From assembly GCA_017936765.1 (NCBI GenBank), contig JAGBEX010000029.1, positions 1 through 64,000 of the forward strand: a stretch of DNA of 64,000 bases, read 5' to 3'. The notes under the pieces are model-generated. The model did not search any database and had not been told where the DNA came from. It worked only from the letters and a program-made list of their open reading frames with translations. Below are positions 32,292-41,439 of this stretch, piece after piece. The stretch's first letter is position 1. Every line of letters starts with the position of its first letter. The stretch is from Clostridia bacterium (GTDB taxonomy: Bacteria; Bacillota; Clostridia; Christensenellales; Aristaeellaceae). A program made the position numbers and the translations under genes.

Positions 32292-34481
32292 TTATGCTTC
32301 CACAATGTGGATCAGCTTGCCCTTGTAGTCGCCCCACAGGTTGCCGATCAGGATACCGGCCTGCATCAGGGTGCTGCCCAGGTAGGTGCGGTCTTCGCCC
32401 TCGATGCGGTAGGTCTTGGTGGGACACAGCCCCTTGAGCAGGATGCGGCGGGAGTGGGCGTTGGGACGACCCATGACCTGGATGTAGGTCACCAGGGCTT
32501 CGGACTTGTCCTTCTTCACCACCATCCAGCAGTCGTACATGCGGTTTTGCTGGTAGGAGGCCACGCGGTAGTAATCGCCGGTGCGCACCAGGTCGTTGTA
32601 CTTGTGGTACATGGCCACCTGGTCGGGGATCATGTTGCGGTCTTCCTCAGGGATCTTGGTCACGTCCAGCTCATAGCCGAAGGTACCGGCCAGCGCCACA
32701 TAGCCGCGGGTCTCGAAGGGCGTGGTGCGGCCAACGGTGTGGTTGGGGCAATCGCTGACGTGGGCGCCCATGGCGGAGAGGGGATAGATCAGCGCGGTGC
32801 CTTCCTGGATGGTCAGGCGCTCGATGGCGTCGGTGTCATCGGAACACCAGATCTGCGGGCTGTAGTACAGCATACCGGCATCGAAGCGGGCGCCGCCGCC
32901 GGAGCAGTTCTCCAGCAGAATGTGGGGGAACTCGCTGGTCAGGCGCTCCTGCAGGCGGTACATGCCCAGCACATAGCGGTGATACAGTTCGCCCTGGCAC
33001 TCGGCAGAGAGGGCATAGCTGCCCAGGTCGGACAGGGGACGGTTCATGTCCCACTTGACGTACTCGATATTGGCGCTGCGCAGCACCTTGGCGATCATGT
33101 CGAAGACGTAGTCCTGGATCTCCTGGCGGGACATATCCAGCACATACTGGTTGCGGGCCAGGCCAGCCGTTCTGCCGGGAACCTGGATGGCCCAGTCGGG
33201 GTGAGCGCGATACAGGTCGGAATCGGGGCTGATCATTTCCGGCTCTACCCAGATGCCGAACTTCATGCCCAGCTTGTTCACCTCGTCCACCAGGTGCTTC
33301 AGGCCGCCGGGGAGCTTGTCTTCGTTCACGAACCAGTCGCCCAGGGCGCGGTTGTCATCAAAGCGGTTGCCGAACCAGCCGTCGTCCATCACCAGCATTT
33401 CGATGCCAAGCTTGGAGGCCTGGCGGGCGATGTCCAGCAGCTTTTCGGTGTTGAAATTGAAATAGGTAGCCTCCCAGTTGTTGATGAGGATGGGGCGCTT
33501 CTTGTCCCGATACTCACCACGGATGAGATGCTGACGATACAGGTCGTGGAAGGCGTGGCTCATGCCGTTGAGACCCTCGGCAGAGTACACCATCACGGCC
33601 TCGGGTGCCTGGAAGCTCTCGCCGGGGTTCAGCTTCCAGCAGAAGCCCTCCGGGTTGATGCCGGTCATGACGCGCACGGTGTCGAACTGGCCACGGTCGG
33701 CCAGGGTGAGGAAGTTGCCGGAGTAGACCAGATTGATGCCATACACATCGCCGGCGTCCTCGGTGGCAGTCTTGTCCAGCAGCGCCATGAATGGGTGGGT
33801 CTGATGGCCTTCCTCGCCGCGCAGGGAGGACATACCCTGAATGCCGTAGTTCACCGGGGTGCGGTTGATGTGGCGCTCCCTGGCCCAGGAGCCGGTGAGC
33901 AGGATCTTGTCGTATTCCCTGTTGTCCATGTCCATGGAGGCGGACATGATGCGGTCGATAAACACGGGGGCGTCGCTCTCGTTGATCAGCTTCACGCTGC
34001 GCACCACGGCGTCGATGCCCTCGAAAATGCTGTAGGAAAGCACGGCCTTCACGTTCAGTACCTTGTCGGTCAGCACCAGTTCAAGGGTCTCGGTGTCGTT
34101 CTCGTTACCCCAGGTGGCAGGGAGACCTTCCAGGGGCTTCTTGCCCTTGTAGATGTTGTAGCTGTCCAGGGTCAGTTGCAGGGCGCGGTGGCCACCATTG
34201 CTGCGGACGACCATGGCGCTCTCGCGGAAATCGCCAATGCCGCCGGTGGGGTATTCCATGGGGAAGCTGTCCAGGAAGGACAGGCGGTCGCGGGCGTTGG
34301 TTTCCGGGGTGAAGGGGCCTTCACCGGTGCGCATGAGGTAGGTCACATCGTCCTGGCCCAGCTTTTTGCCAAAGTAGGCATGGCCGACGAAGCCCTCTGC
34401 ATCCACGATGCCAATGACGTAAGAGGCTGCCTTGGTGTCCAGCTGGAAGCTCCTGCTGCTTTCGTTGTAACGGATGGCCAT
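32292..34481 (-). CDS. Alpha-galactosidase, glycoside hydrolase family 36
   Basis: The 729-residue GH36 enzyme has an N-terminal beta domain and a TIM barrel with WEATYFNFNTEKLLDIARQA, MLVMDDGWFGNR, FGIWVEPEMISPDSDLYR, YVKWDMNRP (nucleophile Asp) and WCSDDTDAIERL (acid/base Asp). It also has LENCSGGGARFDAGMLYYSP. It hydrolyses alpha-1,6-galactosides such as raffinose or melibiose. No signal peptide is present, so it acts in the cytosol on imported sugar. The ATG at 34481 follows AGGAG by 7 bases. No sugar transporter gene is adjacent. Confidence 0.95.
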   Translation of the reverse strand: MAIRYNESSRSFQLDTKAASYVIGIVDAEGFVGHAYFGKKLGQDDVTYLMRTGEGPFTPETNARDRLSFLDSFPMEYPTGGIGDFRESAMVVRSNGGHRALQLTLDSYNIYKGKKPLEGLPATWGNENDTETLELVLTDKVLNVKAVLSYSIFEGIDAVVRSVKLINESDAPVFIDRIMSASMDMDNREYDKILLTGSWARERHINRTPVNYGIQGMSSLRGEEGHQTHPFMALLDKTATEDAGDVYGINLVYSGNFLTLADRGQFDTVRVMTGINPEGFCWKLNPGESFQAPEAVMVYSAEGLNGMSHAFHDLYRQHLIRGEYRDKKRPILINNWEATYFNFNTEKLLDIARQASKLGIEMLVMDDGWFGNRFDDNRALGDWFVNEDKLPGGLKHLVDEVNKLGMKFGIWVEPEMISPDSDLYRAHPDWAIQVPGRTAGLARNQYVLDMSRQEIQDYVFDMIAKVLRSANIEYVKWDMNRPLSDLGSYALSAECQGELYHRYVLGMYRLQERLTSEFPHILLENCSGGGARFDAGMLYYSPQIWCSDDTDAIERLTIQEGTALIYPLSAMGAHVSDCPNHTVGRTTPFETRGYVALAGTFGYELDVTKIPEEDRNMIPDQVAMYHKYNDLVRTGDYYRVASYQQNRMYDCWMVVKKDKSEALVTYIQVMGRPNAHSRRILLKGLCPTKTYRIEGEDRTYLGSTLMQAGILIGNLWGDYKGKLIHIVEA

Positions 34482-34510
34482 ATGATCACTCCTGTATGGT
34501 TGGATTGGGG

Positions 34511-35929
34511 TCAATCGTAATACTCTTCTTCGTAATACTCTTCCTCAGAGTATTCTTCGTCGTATTCGTCATATTCAGCCGCACCGCCGTTGACCAGCAG
34601 ATCGATCACGCCATGCTCGGTGAGCAGATCCAGCAGGCTCTGCACGGTGGAGGCGGGCATATGCACCAGGATCGGCACCAGGCCGTCGAACATGGGCTGC
34701 GCCACATTGCCCAGCAGCTCGGTGAGGGTCACGTCGTTCATGGAAAGCAGGTTCATGCCCTCCATCAGCTGGGCGGTGGTGAACTCCGGCACGGTGCTGG
34801 GGGTGGTGGCCTCCAGCGTGCCGAACATGGTCAGCTGGGGCTGGCGGGTGGCGGCGTTCAGCATCCGCAGGGAGAAGTTGTTGCCCTCGCCCTCGCCTTC
34901 AAACAGCAGGTGGAGCTTTTCTTCCATAAAGTCGCCGGTCATTTCCACTTCCAGCGAGAAGGGGGACGCAATGGGAACCTCCCGGGTCAGGTCGGGAATG
35001 TTGTTGGCCTTGATGGTGCTGTCCAGCATGGTGTCGCCATAGTCGTCGTCGATGCGCACCTGCAGGATATGCTCCCCATCGGGCTGGCCGTTGTAGAAGG
35101 CGGAGAAGGCGTAGCCATTGGGGAAGGCGGGCAGGGTGATGCTCCAGGCGGTAACGCTGTCCTCAACGGTGCGGGTGAACAGGGTGGTCTCGCCGGTGCG
35201 CCAGGTTTCAGTGGCACCCTTGGTGGTCACGGTGATGCCCTCTTCGTCCAGAATGGTCTCGGCCCATTCCGGCAGGGAGAGCATGACCTCCATCAGGGTC
35301 TCGTCATAACCGGCCTCCATGCCCACGGATTGCGTCCAGTAGTAGAAGGCGCGGTCACCCTCGGCGATCTCCGCCAGCTGGCTGGCCAGGGCAAGCAGCT
35401 GATCGTAGGGGATGGTGCGGTCACCCTCCTGGGCAAGCATCACGCTCTGCCAGGCGCTGCCCAGAGCCTCAAAGGCGCTGGTGTGGACGTAGGGGGAGAT
35501 CAAAAGCGTGAGGCGCTGCAGGGGGATCTCCAGGTGGAAATACATCTTCATGGAGAATTCCAGCAGGGAGATCATATTCACCATCAGCATCTCATCGCCC
35601 AGCAGGCTGGATTCCACACCCCAGAAGGCCTCGGTGCCAAAGAGGCGCAGGGTGGTGCGGGTGGCATCCTCGCCATTCAGCATCCACTCGGTATTCAGGT
35701 CGAAGCAGCCGGTGTAGGCCTGATCCAGGCTGCCCTTCAGGGTGAGGATGTTCATCAGATCGGCCAGACCGGTGGCCAGGGGGCGCTGCTCGGGAGAGAA
35801 GGCCTGGGGATCCATGGTAAAGGCCACGTCGAAGCGCACGCCGGAGACATCCCTTTCGGCCAGGGCGGCGCAGGGCAGCAGGCACAGGCAGAGCAGCGCA
35901 CACAGGGCGCGGCGGAAAATGGAGCGCAT
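34511..35929 (-). CDS. Secreted protein with an acidic tyrosine-rich tail
   Basis: The 472-residue product has a signal peptide (SIFRRALCALLCLCLLPCAA) and a large beta-rich body with no recognised family. The body ends in a tail made almost only of Glu, Asp and Tyr (YDEYDEEYSEEEYYEEEYYD). The tail could bind cations or the cell wall. The ATG at 35929 has GAGGTG upstream. It lies between the pyrophosphatase and alpha-galactosidase genes with gaps of 25 and 29 bases, so it is co-transcribed. The function is unknown. Confidence 0.7.
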   Translation of the reverse strand: MRSIFRRALCALLCLCLLPCAALAERDVSGVRFDVAFTMDPQAFSPEQRPLATGLADLMNILTLKGSLDQAYTGCFDLNTEWMLNGEDATRTTLRLFGTEAFWGVESSLLGDEMLMVNMISLLEFSMKMYFHLEIPLQRLTLLISPYVHTSAFEALGSAWQSVMLAQEGDRTIPYDQLLALASQLAEIAEGDRAFYYWTQSVGMEAGYDETLMEVMLSLPEWAETILDEEGITVTTKGATETWRTGETTLFTRTVEDSVTAWSITLPAFPNGYAFSAFYNGQPDGEHILQVRIDDDYGDTMLDSTIKANNIPDLTREVPIASPFSLEVEMTGDFMEEKLHLLFEGEGEGNNFSLRMLNAATRQPQLTMFGTLEATTPSTVPEFTTAQLMEGMNLLSMNDVTLTELLGNVAQPMFDGLVPILVHMPASTVQSLLDLLTEHGVIDLLVNGGAAEYDEYDEEYSEEEYYEEEYYD

Positions 35930-35954
35930 AGGCGCACCTCGCTTTCGGAAAATA

Positions 35955-37571
35955 TCAGCCCCAGAGAAGGGACAGGGCGGGGACAATCTGCTTTTTGCGG
36001 CTCACCACGCCGGGGAGGAACACATGGTTGTCCTGCACCTCGGCATTGAAGGCCATGCGGATCACATCATCATCGCCCAGGAAGATCAGCTCGGTGCCTT
36101 CGCGCAGCACATCGGTGAGCATCAGCAGCTGCATATCGTATTCCTTGTCGTGCTTCATCTTCTCCATGGCGGGGAGCAGCTCCGGCAGGCGGGCAAGCAC
36201 GCTGTCGGTATCCAGGCAGGTGATCTGCCCGATGCCCAGGGTATGCCCGGCGATGTGGAACTCCTTGAAGTCGGTGGCCAGCAGTTCCTCCACGGTTTTG
36301 CTGGCATCGGTGCCAAGGGAGAAGATCTCCTTGCCCAACTCGTCCAGGTCGATGCCTGCAATGCGCGCCAGGCGCTCGGCAATGCGGCGGTCGTGGTTGG
36401 TGCAGGTGGGGGACTTGAACATCACCGTGTCGGAGAGGATGGCGGCGGCCATCAGCCCGGCCAGCCGCTGGGAGGGCATCAGCCCCCGCTCCTGATACAT
36501 GGTGGCCACGATGGTGGTGGTGGAACCCACCGGCTCGTTGCGCATGAACACGGGATTGCCGGTCTGTACATCCGCCAGGCGGTGGTGGTCAACGATGGCC
36601 ACGATCTCCGCCTGCTCCAGTCCCTGCACGGACTGGGCGCGCTCGTTGTGGTCCATCAGCACCACGCGCTTGCGGCGGGGACGGATCAGATGATAGCGGC
36701 TCAGGGTGCCGACGACCTTCTGGTTCTCGTCCAGCACGGGGTAGGAGCGGTAGCGGCTTTGCAGCACGGCGTCGCGCACATCGTCGATGTAATCATCCAT
36801 GTGGAAATGGACAATGTTCTTGATCTGGGCAATGCGCCCCACGGGAATGGCCTGGTAGATCATGCGGGCGGCACGATAGGCATCGCAGGGAGTGGCAATG
36901 ATGCAGGTGCGGCTGGAAATGCCGCGATACTTGTCCGCCAGGTCGGTCTGGCAGAGGATCACGCAGGAGGCCTGCTTTTCCAGGGCCAGCTCCACCACGT
37001 CCTCCTGGTGGCCGCAGATCACCACGCTGCCTTCCTTGATGCCGCGGACATCGCCGCCATTGCAGGGCAGGGCGATGGTCACCTCGCCGGAGATGCAGTC
37101 GAACACGTCGCTTTCGTCGTTGATGATCAGACCCTCCAGCGCGGAGAGCAGGTTGAACACCGGCACCGCGTTGATGGCGGGATGCTGGATGGAGTCCATG
37201 TCCTTTTCAGCAATGCCGCCAGCGGTGACCATACCGTAGAGCTTGCCCTGCTCGTCGGTGACAGGCACGGCGGAGAGGCCCACGTTATCCCGCAGCACAT
37301 CCCAGGCGCGGCTCACGGCCACGCCGGAGGACAGGGTGGGAGGACAGTCGAACTCGATGTCCCGCACCTGGGTGCGGACGGTGGTCATGTACAGGGGCGG
37401 CTCAAAGCCGAAGCGCTCCAGGAGGAACGCGGTCTCGTCGTTGAGGTGTCCCAGGCGGGCAGCCACATATTCGCTGCTGCCCAGGGAGTTGTTCAGCGCG
37501 GCATAGGCCATGGCGGAGACCACGGAATCCGTGTCGGGATTGCGGTGGCCGAATACATAAATGGGATCCAT
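35955..37571 (-). CDS. CBS-domain-regulated manganese-dependent inorganic pyrophosphatase
   Basis: The 538-residue family II pyrophosphatase has the DHH catalytic motifs FGHRNPDTDSV at the N-terminus, and LMDHNE and VAIVDHHR later, and the DHHA2-type domain with RLAGLMAAAILSDTVMF and TDVLREGTELIFLG at the end. Between them lie two CBS repeats flanking a DRTGG-like domain (about 65-310), the version inhibited by AMP or ADP and activated by ATP or Ap4A-type nucleotides. It hydrolyses pyrophosphate from biosynthesis in the cytosol. The ATG at 37571 follows AAGGAGG by 7 bases. Confidence 0.93.
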   Translation of the reverse strand: MDPIYVFGHRNPDTDSVVSAMAYAALNNSLGSSEYVAARLGHLNDETAFLLERFGFEPPLYMTTVRTQVRDIEFDCPPTLSSGVAVSRAWDVLRDNVGLSAVPVTDEQGKLYGMVTAGGIAEKDMDSIQHPAINAVPVFNLLSALEGLIINDESDVFDCISGEVTIALPCNGGDVRGIKEGSVVICGHQEDVVELALEKQASCVILCQTDLADKYRGISSRTCIIATPCDAYRAARMIYQAIPVGRIAQIKNIVHFHMDDYIDDVRDAVLQSRYRSYPVLDENQKVVGTLSRYHLIRPRRKRVVLMDHNERAQSVQGLEQAEIVAIVDHHRLADVQTGNPVFMRNEPVGSTTTIVATMYQERGLMPSQRLAGLMAAAILSDTVMFKSPTCTNHDRRIAERLARIAGIDLDELGKEIFSLGTDASKTVEELLATDFKEFHIAGHTLGIGQITCLDTDSVLARLPELLPAMEKMKHDKEYDMQLLMLTDVLREGTELIFLGDDDVIRMAFNAEVQDNHVFLPGVVSRKKQIVPALSLLWG

Positions 37572-37596
37572 AGGCAAGCCTCCTTGTCGGGTGGCG

Positions 37597-38499
37597 TTAT
37601 TCGTCGATGACCGTCCAGGTGAGCGGGTCGTTGTCGATGGCTTCGTCAATGGCGAAGTCGAGGGCCTTCTGGGTGGTGATATTGGCAACGCCATAGGTCT
37701 TCAGCCCATGGTCGGCCTGGAAGGCGCGGATGGCGTCGGCGGTGCCTGCACCGTAGAGGCCGTCGGCCTTCTCGGCATCCAGGTAGCCCAGGTACACCAG
37801 CTTTTCCTGCAATTGCTGCACCTTCACGCCCTGGTTGCCATAGCGCATGGTCACGTCCAGCACGTCATGCACGGTGCCGTAGCCCAGGATGCGGGTGTAG
37901 GTCAGGTCGTACACATTGCGCTGCACGGCGGAGGGCGCATTGCCCTCCAGCACGTGGATCTTCACATTGCCGTGCTGATCTTTGGTGCAATATTCCACCA
38001 TGGCCACATGGTCGGTGTCCTGGTCGCTGTCCCAGGTGAAGAACACCCAGTCGCCAGGCTGGGGGATGTAATCCCCGGTGGAGATGTAGCTGCTTTCGCC
38101 CTTGAGCCATTGGTAGCCCCAGTTTTCCAGGTTGCCCCAGCGCACCAGATAGCGGCCTTGCTGGATGAACCAGTTCTTGCCCGTGTTGCTGCCGGAATAC
38201 ATGGGGTACACCTGGCGCAGGAGCTTAGTGCCGTGGCGCTGATCCACCTGATCCACACACCAGCACAGGTACTCGGCACACCATTGGGTGTAGGGGTCGC
38301 CCACCCATTCGCCATATTTCGACCAGCCGTGGTCGCCCTCGGTGTAGCCGACTTCTTCAGCGGAGATCTCCAGCAGCCAGCTCACATAGTCCGGCACGGG
38401 ATAGGCAGGAGTAATGCGGGTGTAGCTGGCCAGCTCCTCTGCCTGGGCGGGAAAAGCAAAAAGAAGCAGCATACACGCAAGTGCCAGCAGCTTCTTCAT
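37597..38499 (-). CDS. Secreted CHAP-domain peptidoglycan hydrolase with peptidoglycan-binding domain
   Basis: The 300-residue product has a signal peptide (LLALACMLLLFAFPAQAEEL), then a CHAP amidase/endopeptidase domain with the catalytic Cys in TQWCAEYLCWCVDQ and the His in TDHVAMVEYC. The C-terminal domain is a peptidoglycan-binding type 1 fold (VKVQQLQEKLVYLGYLDAEK, GLYGAGTADAIRAFQADHGL). It should cut cell-wall peptides outside the membrane. The ATG at 38499 follows AAGGAGG by 8 bases. It sits 13 bases after sfsA in a long co-directional run. Confidence 0.92.
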   Translation of the reverse strand: MKKLLALACMLLLFAFPAQAEELASYTRITPAYPVPDYVSWLLEISAEEVGYTEGDHGWSKYGEWVGDPYTQWCAEYLCWCVDQVDQRHGTKLLRQVYPMYSGSNTGKNWFIQQGRYLVRWGNLENWGYQWLKGESSYISTGDYIPQPGDWVFFTWDSDQDTDHVAMVEYCTKDQHGNVKIHVLEGNAPSAVQRNVYDLTYTRILGYGTVHDVLDVTMRYGNQGVKVQQLQEKLVYLGYLDAEKADGLYGAGTADAIRAFQADHGLKTYGVANITTQKALDFAIDEAIDNDPLTWTVIDE

Positions 38500-38512
38500 G
38501 GCGGAACCCTCC

Positions 38513-39199
38513 TTACAGGATAATGGGAACGGTGTGGGTGATGGTGCAGCTATCCGGCGTGACATGGCACACCGCTGCGGTGATGCGCACCCCGGCGGCA
38601 TGGGCCTGGCGCAGCGCCTCGCCAAAGGCGGGATGGGTTTTGTCGTTGGGGGCAAGGCCGATAACGTCCTCCCGCTGTAAAACGAAGCAGATGCCTGCAT
38701 CATATCCGGCGGCCCTGGCGGCCATCAGCTCGTGGATGTGCTTCACGCCCCGGTCGGTGGGGGCATCGGGGAAGTAGGCCATGCCCGCCTCATCGAAGAG
38801 GGTCACGCCCTTGATCTCCACAAAGCCCTGCTTCTCGCCAGCGCGATAGCTGAAGTCGAACCGGGACGCGCCGTAGGTGGTCTCGGCCTTCAGGTCGGTG
38901 AGGCTGGGAAGATACCCGCCGCTGCGCGCCCATTCGGCAAAGATGAGGTTGGGGGCCTGGCTGTCCATGTTCACGGTATAGCCGCGGCTTTCCACCGCCA
39001 CCAGATCAAAGCGGGTCTTGCGGGCAGGATTGGCGCTTTCCTCCAGCCACACCCTGGCGCCGGGGAGCAGCAGCTCCTTGCAGCGGCCGGTGTTCTTCAC
39101 ATGGCACACGGTGGAGGCGCCGTCCACCTCGCACAGGGCGATGAACCGGTTGGGCCGGGAGAGAAAGCGGGCCTCCTTCAAACGGTGGTAGAGCTTCAC
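38513..39199 (-). CDS. sfsA: SfsA-family DNA/RNA nuclease-like protein
   Basis: The 228-residue SfsA has RLKEARFLSRPNRFIALCEV, CHVKNTGRCKELLLPGARVW, SRFDFSY and the closing VEIKGVTLFDEAGMAYFPDA, the conserved nuclease-like core (D/E-x-K). First described as a sugar fermentation stimulation factor, it is now viewed as a nucleic-acid-binding or nuclease-fold protein of uncertain role. It overlaps the vanW stop by 4 bases. Confidence 0.92.
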   Translation of the reverse strand: MKLYHRLKEARFLSRPNRFIALCEVDGASTVCHVKNTGRCKELLLPGARVWLEESANPARKTRFDLVAVESRGYTVNMDSQAPNLIFAEWARSGGYLPSLTDLKAETTYGASRFDFSYRAGEKQGFVEIKGVTLFDEAGMAYFPDAPTDRGVKHIHELMAARAAGYDAGICFVLQREDVIGLAPNDKTHPAFGEALRQAHAAGVRITAAVCHVTPDSCTITHTVPIIL

Positions 39200-40335
39200 T
39201 GTTCCACCTTGTAGACCAGCATCAGCAGAGCGCCATCGTCGGAGGTGTGGCCTTCCACGCGGATGGGGAAATCGTAGTTGTTGCGGAAACGCAGGTTCAG
39301 GTTATCGCTGCCCACGGCGGCGTCCACGCCATGGGGCAGGTATTTGGCACCGGCAGGGCCATGGGGACGGCGCTGGAGGATCTCCACACCGGGGAGCTGC
39401 AGCAGCGCATTGTACAGCGTGGAGGACACCTGGCAGGTGCCGCCGCCGTAGCCGGGTACGGACTCGCCGTTGATCAGCACCCATGCCTTCTGGTAACCGT
39501 ACTGGGGACGATAGGGACCCACCTGGGTGTTGAAGTTGAGGGATTCGCCGGGCTGCATCACCCGGGTGAGGCGGTCGCAGGCCACGCGGATGTTGATGAT
39601 GCGGCTGCGGTTGATGTCCGTCTGCACCATGGTGTAATAAGAGGTGTAGGCGGCGATGGGGGAATCTGCGCTGATGGGATCATCGGTGGGGGACACGGGG
39701 ATCAGGTCGGCGAGGTCATTCAGGTTGATGTAGCCATAGGTGCGCCAATAAGGCACGATGGCCCAGCCGTCTTGGATCTTCCATATGCTCAGCTTGGTGC
39801 CGGGGTTCAGCACCACCCAGCTGTCGTCGGTATCGCTCATGGATTTGCGCACCTCGCACACAGCGGCGGTGGTAGCGACATAGGCCGACTTCTGCACACC
39901 ATAGGGCGGGGTGTTGACGGGATCAACAGGGGTGACCTGATGGATGCGGTCGCGCTTGATGTAGCCAATGTCGTTGCCATAGCGGACGATGGCCCAGTAG
40001 CTGCCCACATACAGCACATCGATGGGGCCGCTGGTGCGCACATAGGCCACGCGCTCGCTTTCCAGGCTGCGCTCCTTGAAGAAGCTGGAGGCGTCGGTGA
40101 GACGGCAGGTGTAGAGGGCGGGGGAATTCTTGTCGAAATCCTCGCGGTTCTTCTCCTGATAAACAGCACCCACCACCTGTGCGGGAGCTTCGTCCTCTTC
40201 CACTTCGTCCAGCTTGAGCAGCTCGTCCAGCTCCTCCTGGGAGAGGGATTCCCCGGCAGGCTCTTCGGCCAGGGAGGGGAGTGTGGAGAGCATCAGGCAC
40301 AGCGCCATCATCAGCATCAGCAGGCGTTTCAGCAT
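39196..40335 (-). CDS. VanW-family secreted protein with SH3-like domains
   Basis: The 379-residue product has a signal peptide (LLMLMMALCLMLSTLPSLAE), an acidic linker, two SH3-like segments (about 80-140 and 145-210) and a C-terminal VanW domain (about 240-375). That domain has VMQPGESLNFNTQVGP and GYGGGTCQVSSTLYNALLQL, the conserved GGGxCQxS motif, and LRFRNNYDFPI. VanW is found in some vancomycin resistance clusters and widely elsewhere; its activity is unknown. It heads the run of co-directional genes down to 31667 and overlaps sfsA by 4 bases. Confidence 0.88.
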   Translation of the reverse strand: MLKRLLMLMMALCLMLSTLPSLAEEPAGESLSQEELDELLKLDEVEEDEAPAQVVGAVYQEKNREDFDKNSPALYTCRLTDASSFFKERSLESERVAYVRTSGPIDVLYVGSYWAIVRYGNDIGYIKRDRIHQVTPVDPVNTPPYGVQKSAYVATTAAVCEVRKSMSDTDDSWVVLNPGTKLSIWKIQDGWAIVPYWRTYGYINLNDLADLIPVSPTDDPISADSPIAAYTSYYTMVQTDINRSRIINIRVACDRLTRVMQPGESLNFNTQVGPYRPQYGYQKAWVLINGESVPGYGGGTCQVSSTLYNALLQLPGVEILQRRPHGPAGAKYLPHGVDAAVGSDNLNLRFRNNYDFPIRVEGHTSDDGALLMLVYKVEQ

Positions 40336-40426
40336 AGGTCAGGGACCTCCTTGGTAAAATCAAAGCATATCCACATCATTATATCATTGTGGAAGGAATG
40401 CCGCAAGAGTTCCGGGCGGGGATTTA

Positions 40427-40458
40427 CAAAAATGGAGACAGCCGTGGTGGCTGTCTCC
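40427..40458 (-). terminator. Intrinsic terminator (minus strand)
   Basis: GGAGACAGCC (40434-40443) pairs with GGCTGTCTCC (40449-40458), and the minus strand continues ATTTTTG. It ends the third sigma/anti-sigma unit. Confidence 0.85.
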
Positions 40459-40464
40459 GGGGGA

Positions 40465-41439
40465 TCATCCATTGCCCAGGGTGGTGTACTCCAGGCGTTC
40501 CAATTTGCCGGTCTGGGTGTTGATGCACACGGCGACGTAGTAGTTTGCACCATCCATGGTCAGCGTGGCGGAGAATACCCGCACACGGATGCCGGCATCG
40601 GATTGGCGCAGGGCCGCGTACTGTGGGTTAAGTTCGCCGCCCATGATGGTGATGAGCTGCTCGTGGGTCAGGCCGAACTGGCGGGCAAGCGCCGAGTGGG
40701 CAGCGTCTGTCAGTGACTCTGCAGGGAGGTCGCCCGGTGCGGGTTCCACGTCCGTCAGCGGGTCGCCCCAAAGCTCGGTGCCCTCGATGTAGTAGTAATC
40801 GACCTTCACATCGTCCTCAGCGTTGGTTTTCTCGGTGATGCTCCAGGCCTCGCGGGAGCCGGTGGTGCGGGCGTAGAGCAGCTGGGGCTGGCCCCAGGCT
40901 TCATGCTCCAGGCTGCCATCGGCCAGGAGGGCGAGGTCTACATCATCATGCGTCCAGCTGGCGGTGATGAAGCCGTGTTCCTTTTCCACGGTGTATTCAC
41001 CGGCCAGGCGGGGGCTGATCTGCCCGTTGGTGTAGAAGCGAACCACCCAGCCGCTATCGGTGAGGCGGCAGTCGTCGCGGAAGACGCCCAGGGTTTGCAG
41101 GGTGAGGCCGTATTTCTCCATCACAGCCTGACGGGCGAGATGGACGGCTTCGGCGCGGGAATCGCTGGGAAGGTCGATGGCCGTAGCAATGGTGCCGGGC
41201 TGCGCAGCCACCACCGTGTCAGGCAATGCGGGGCGGTGCAGCAGGGAGAGGCTTACCAGGCCCACGGTCAGCAGCACCACGGCAAAGGCCAGGCCATAGC
41301 GCAGGGTGCTGCGGGGAATGCAGGGTTGCTTTTCTTCGTTCAGCTTGCGGAAAACAGCGTTGCTCAAGCGGCGATCCCATTGGACATTGGCAAGCTGATG
41401 ATCCACAAGCTGCTGGAACTCGTTGCGTTCAGTCCTCAT
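40465..41439 (-). CDS. Putative membrane anti-sigma protein
   Basis: The 324-residue product has a cytoplasmic N-terminus (about 1-45, FQQLVDHQLANVQWDRRLSN), one transmembrane helix (about 47-68, YGLAFAVVLLTVGLVSLSLL) and an extracytoplasmic region with PepSY-like segments (SRAEAVHLARQAVMEKYGLT and GANYYVAVCINTQTGKLERL). The ATG at 41439 overlaps the sigma gene end by 11 bases, which supports an anti-sigma role by position. No zinc motif is visible. It differs from the DUF4367 and DUF4179 types in the left block. Confidence 0.75.
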   Translation of the reverse strand: MRTERNEFQQLVDHQLANVQWDRRLSNAVFRKLNEEKQPCIPRSTLRYGLAFAVVLLTVGLVSLSLLHRPALPDTVVAAQPGTIATAIDLPSDSRAEAVHLARQAVMEKYGLTLQTLGVFRDDCRLTDSGWVVRFYTNGQISPRLAGEYTVEKEHGFITASWTHDDVDLALLADGSLEHEAWGQPQLLYARTTGSREAWSITEKTNAEDDVKVDYYYIEGTELWGDPLTDVEPAPGDLPAESLTDAAHSALARQFGLTHEQLITIMGGELNPQYAALRQSDAGIRVRVFSATLTMDGANYYVAVCINTQTGKLERLEYTTLGNG

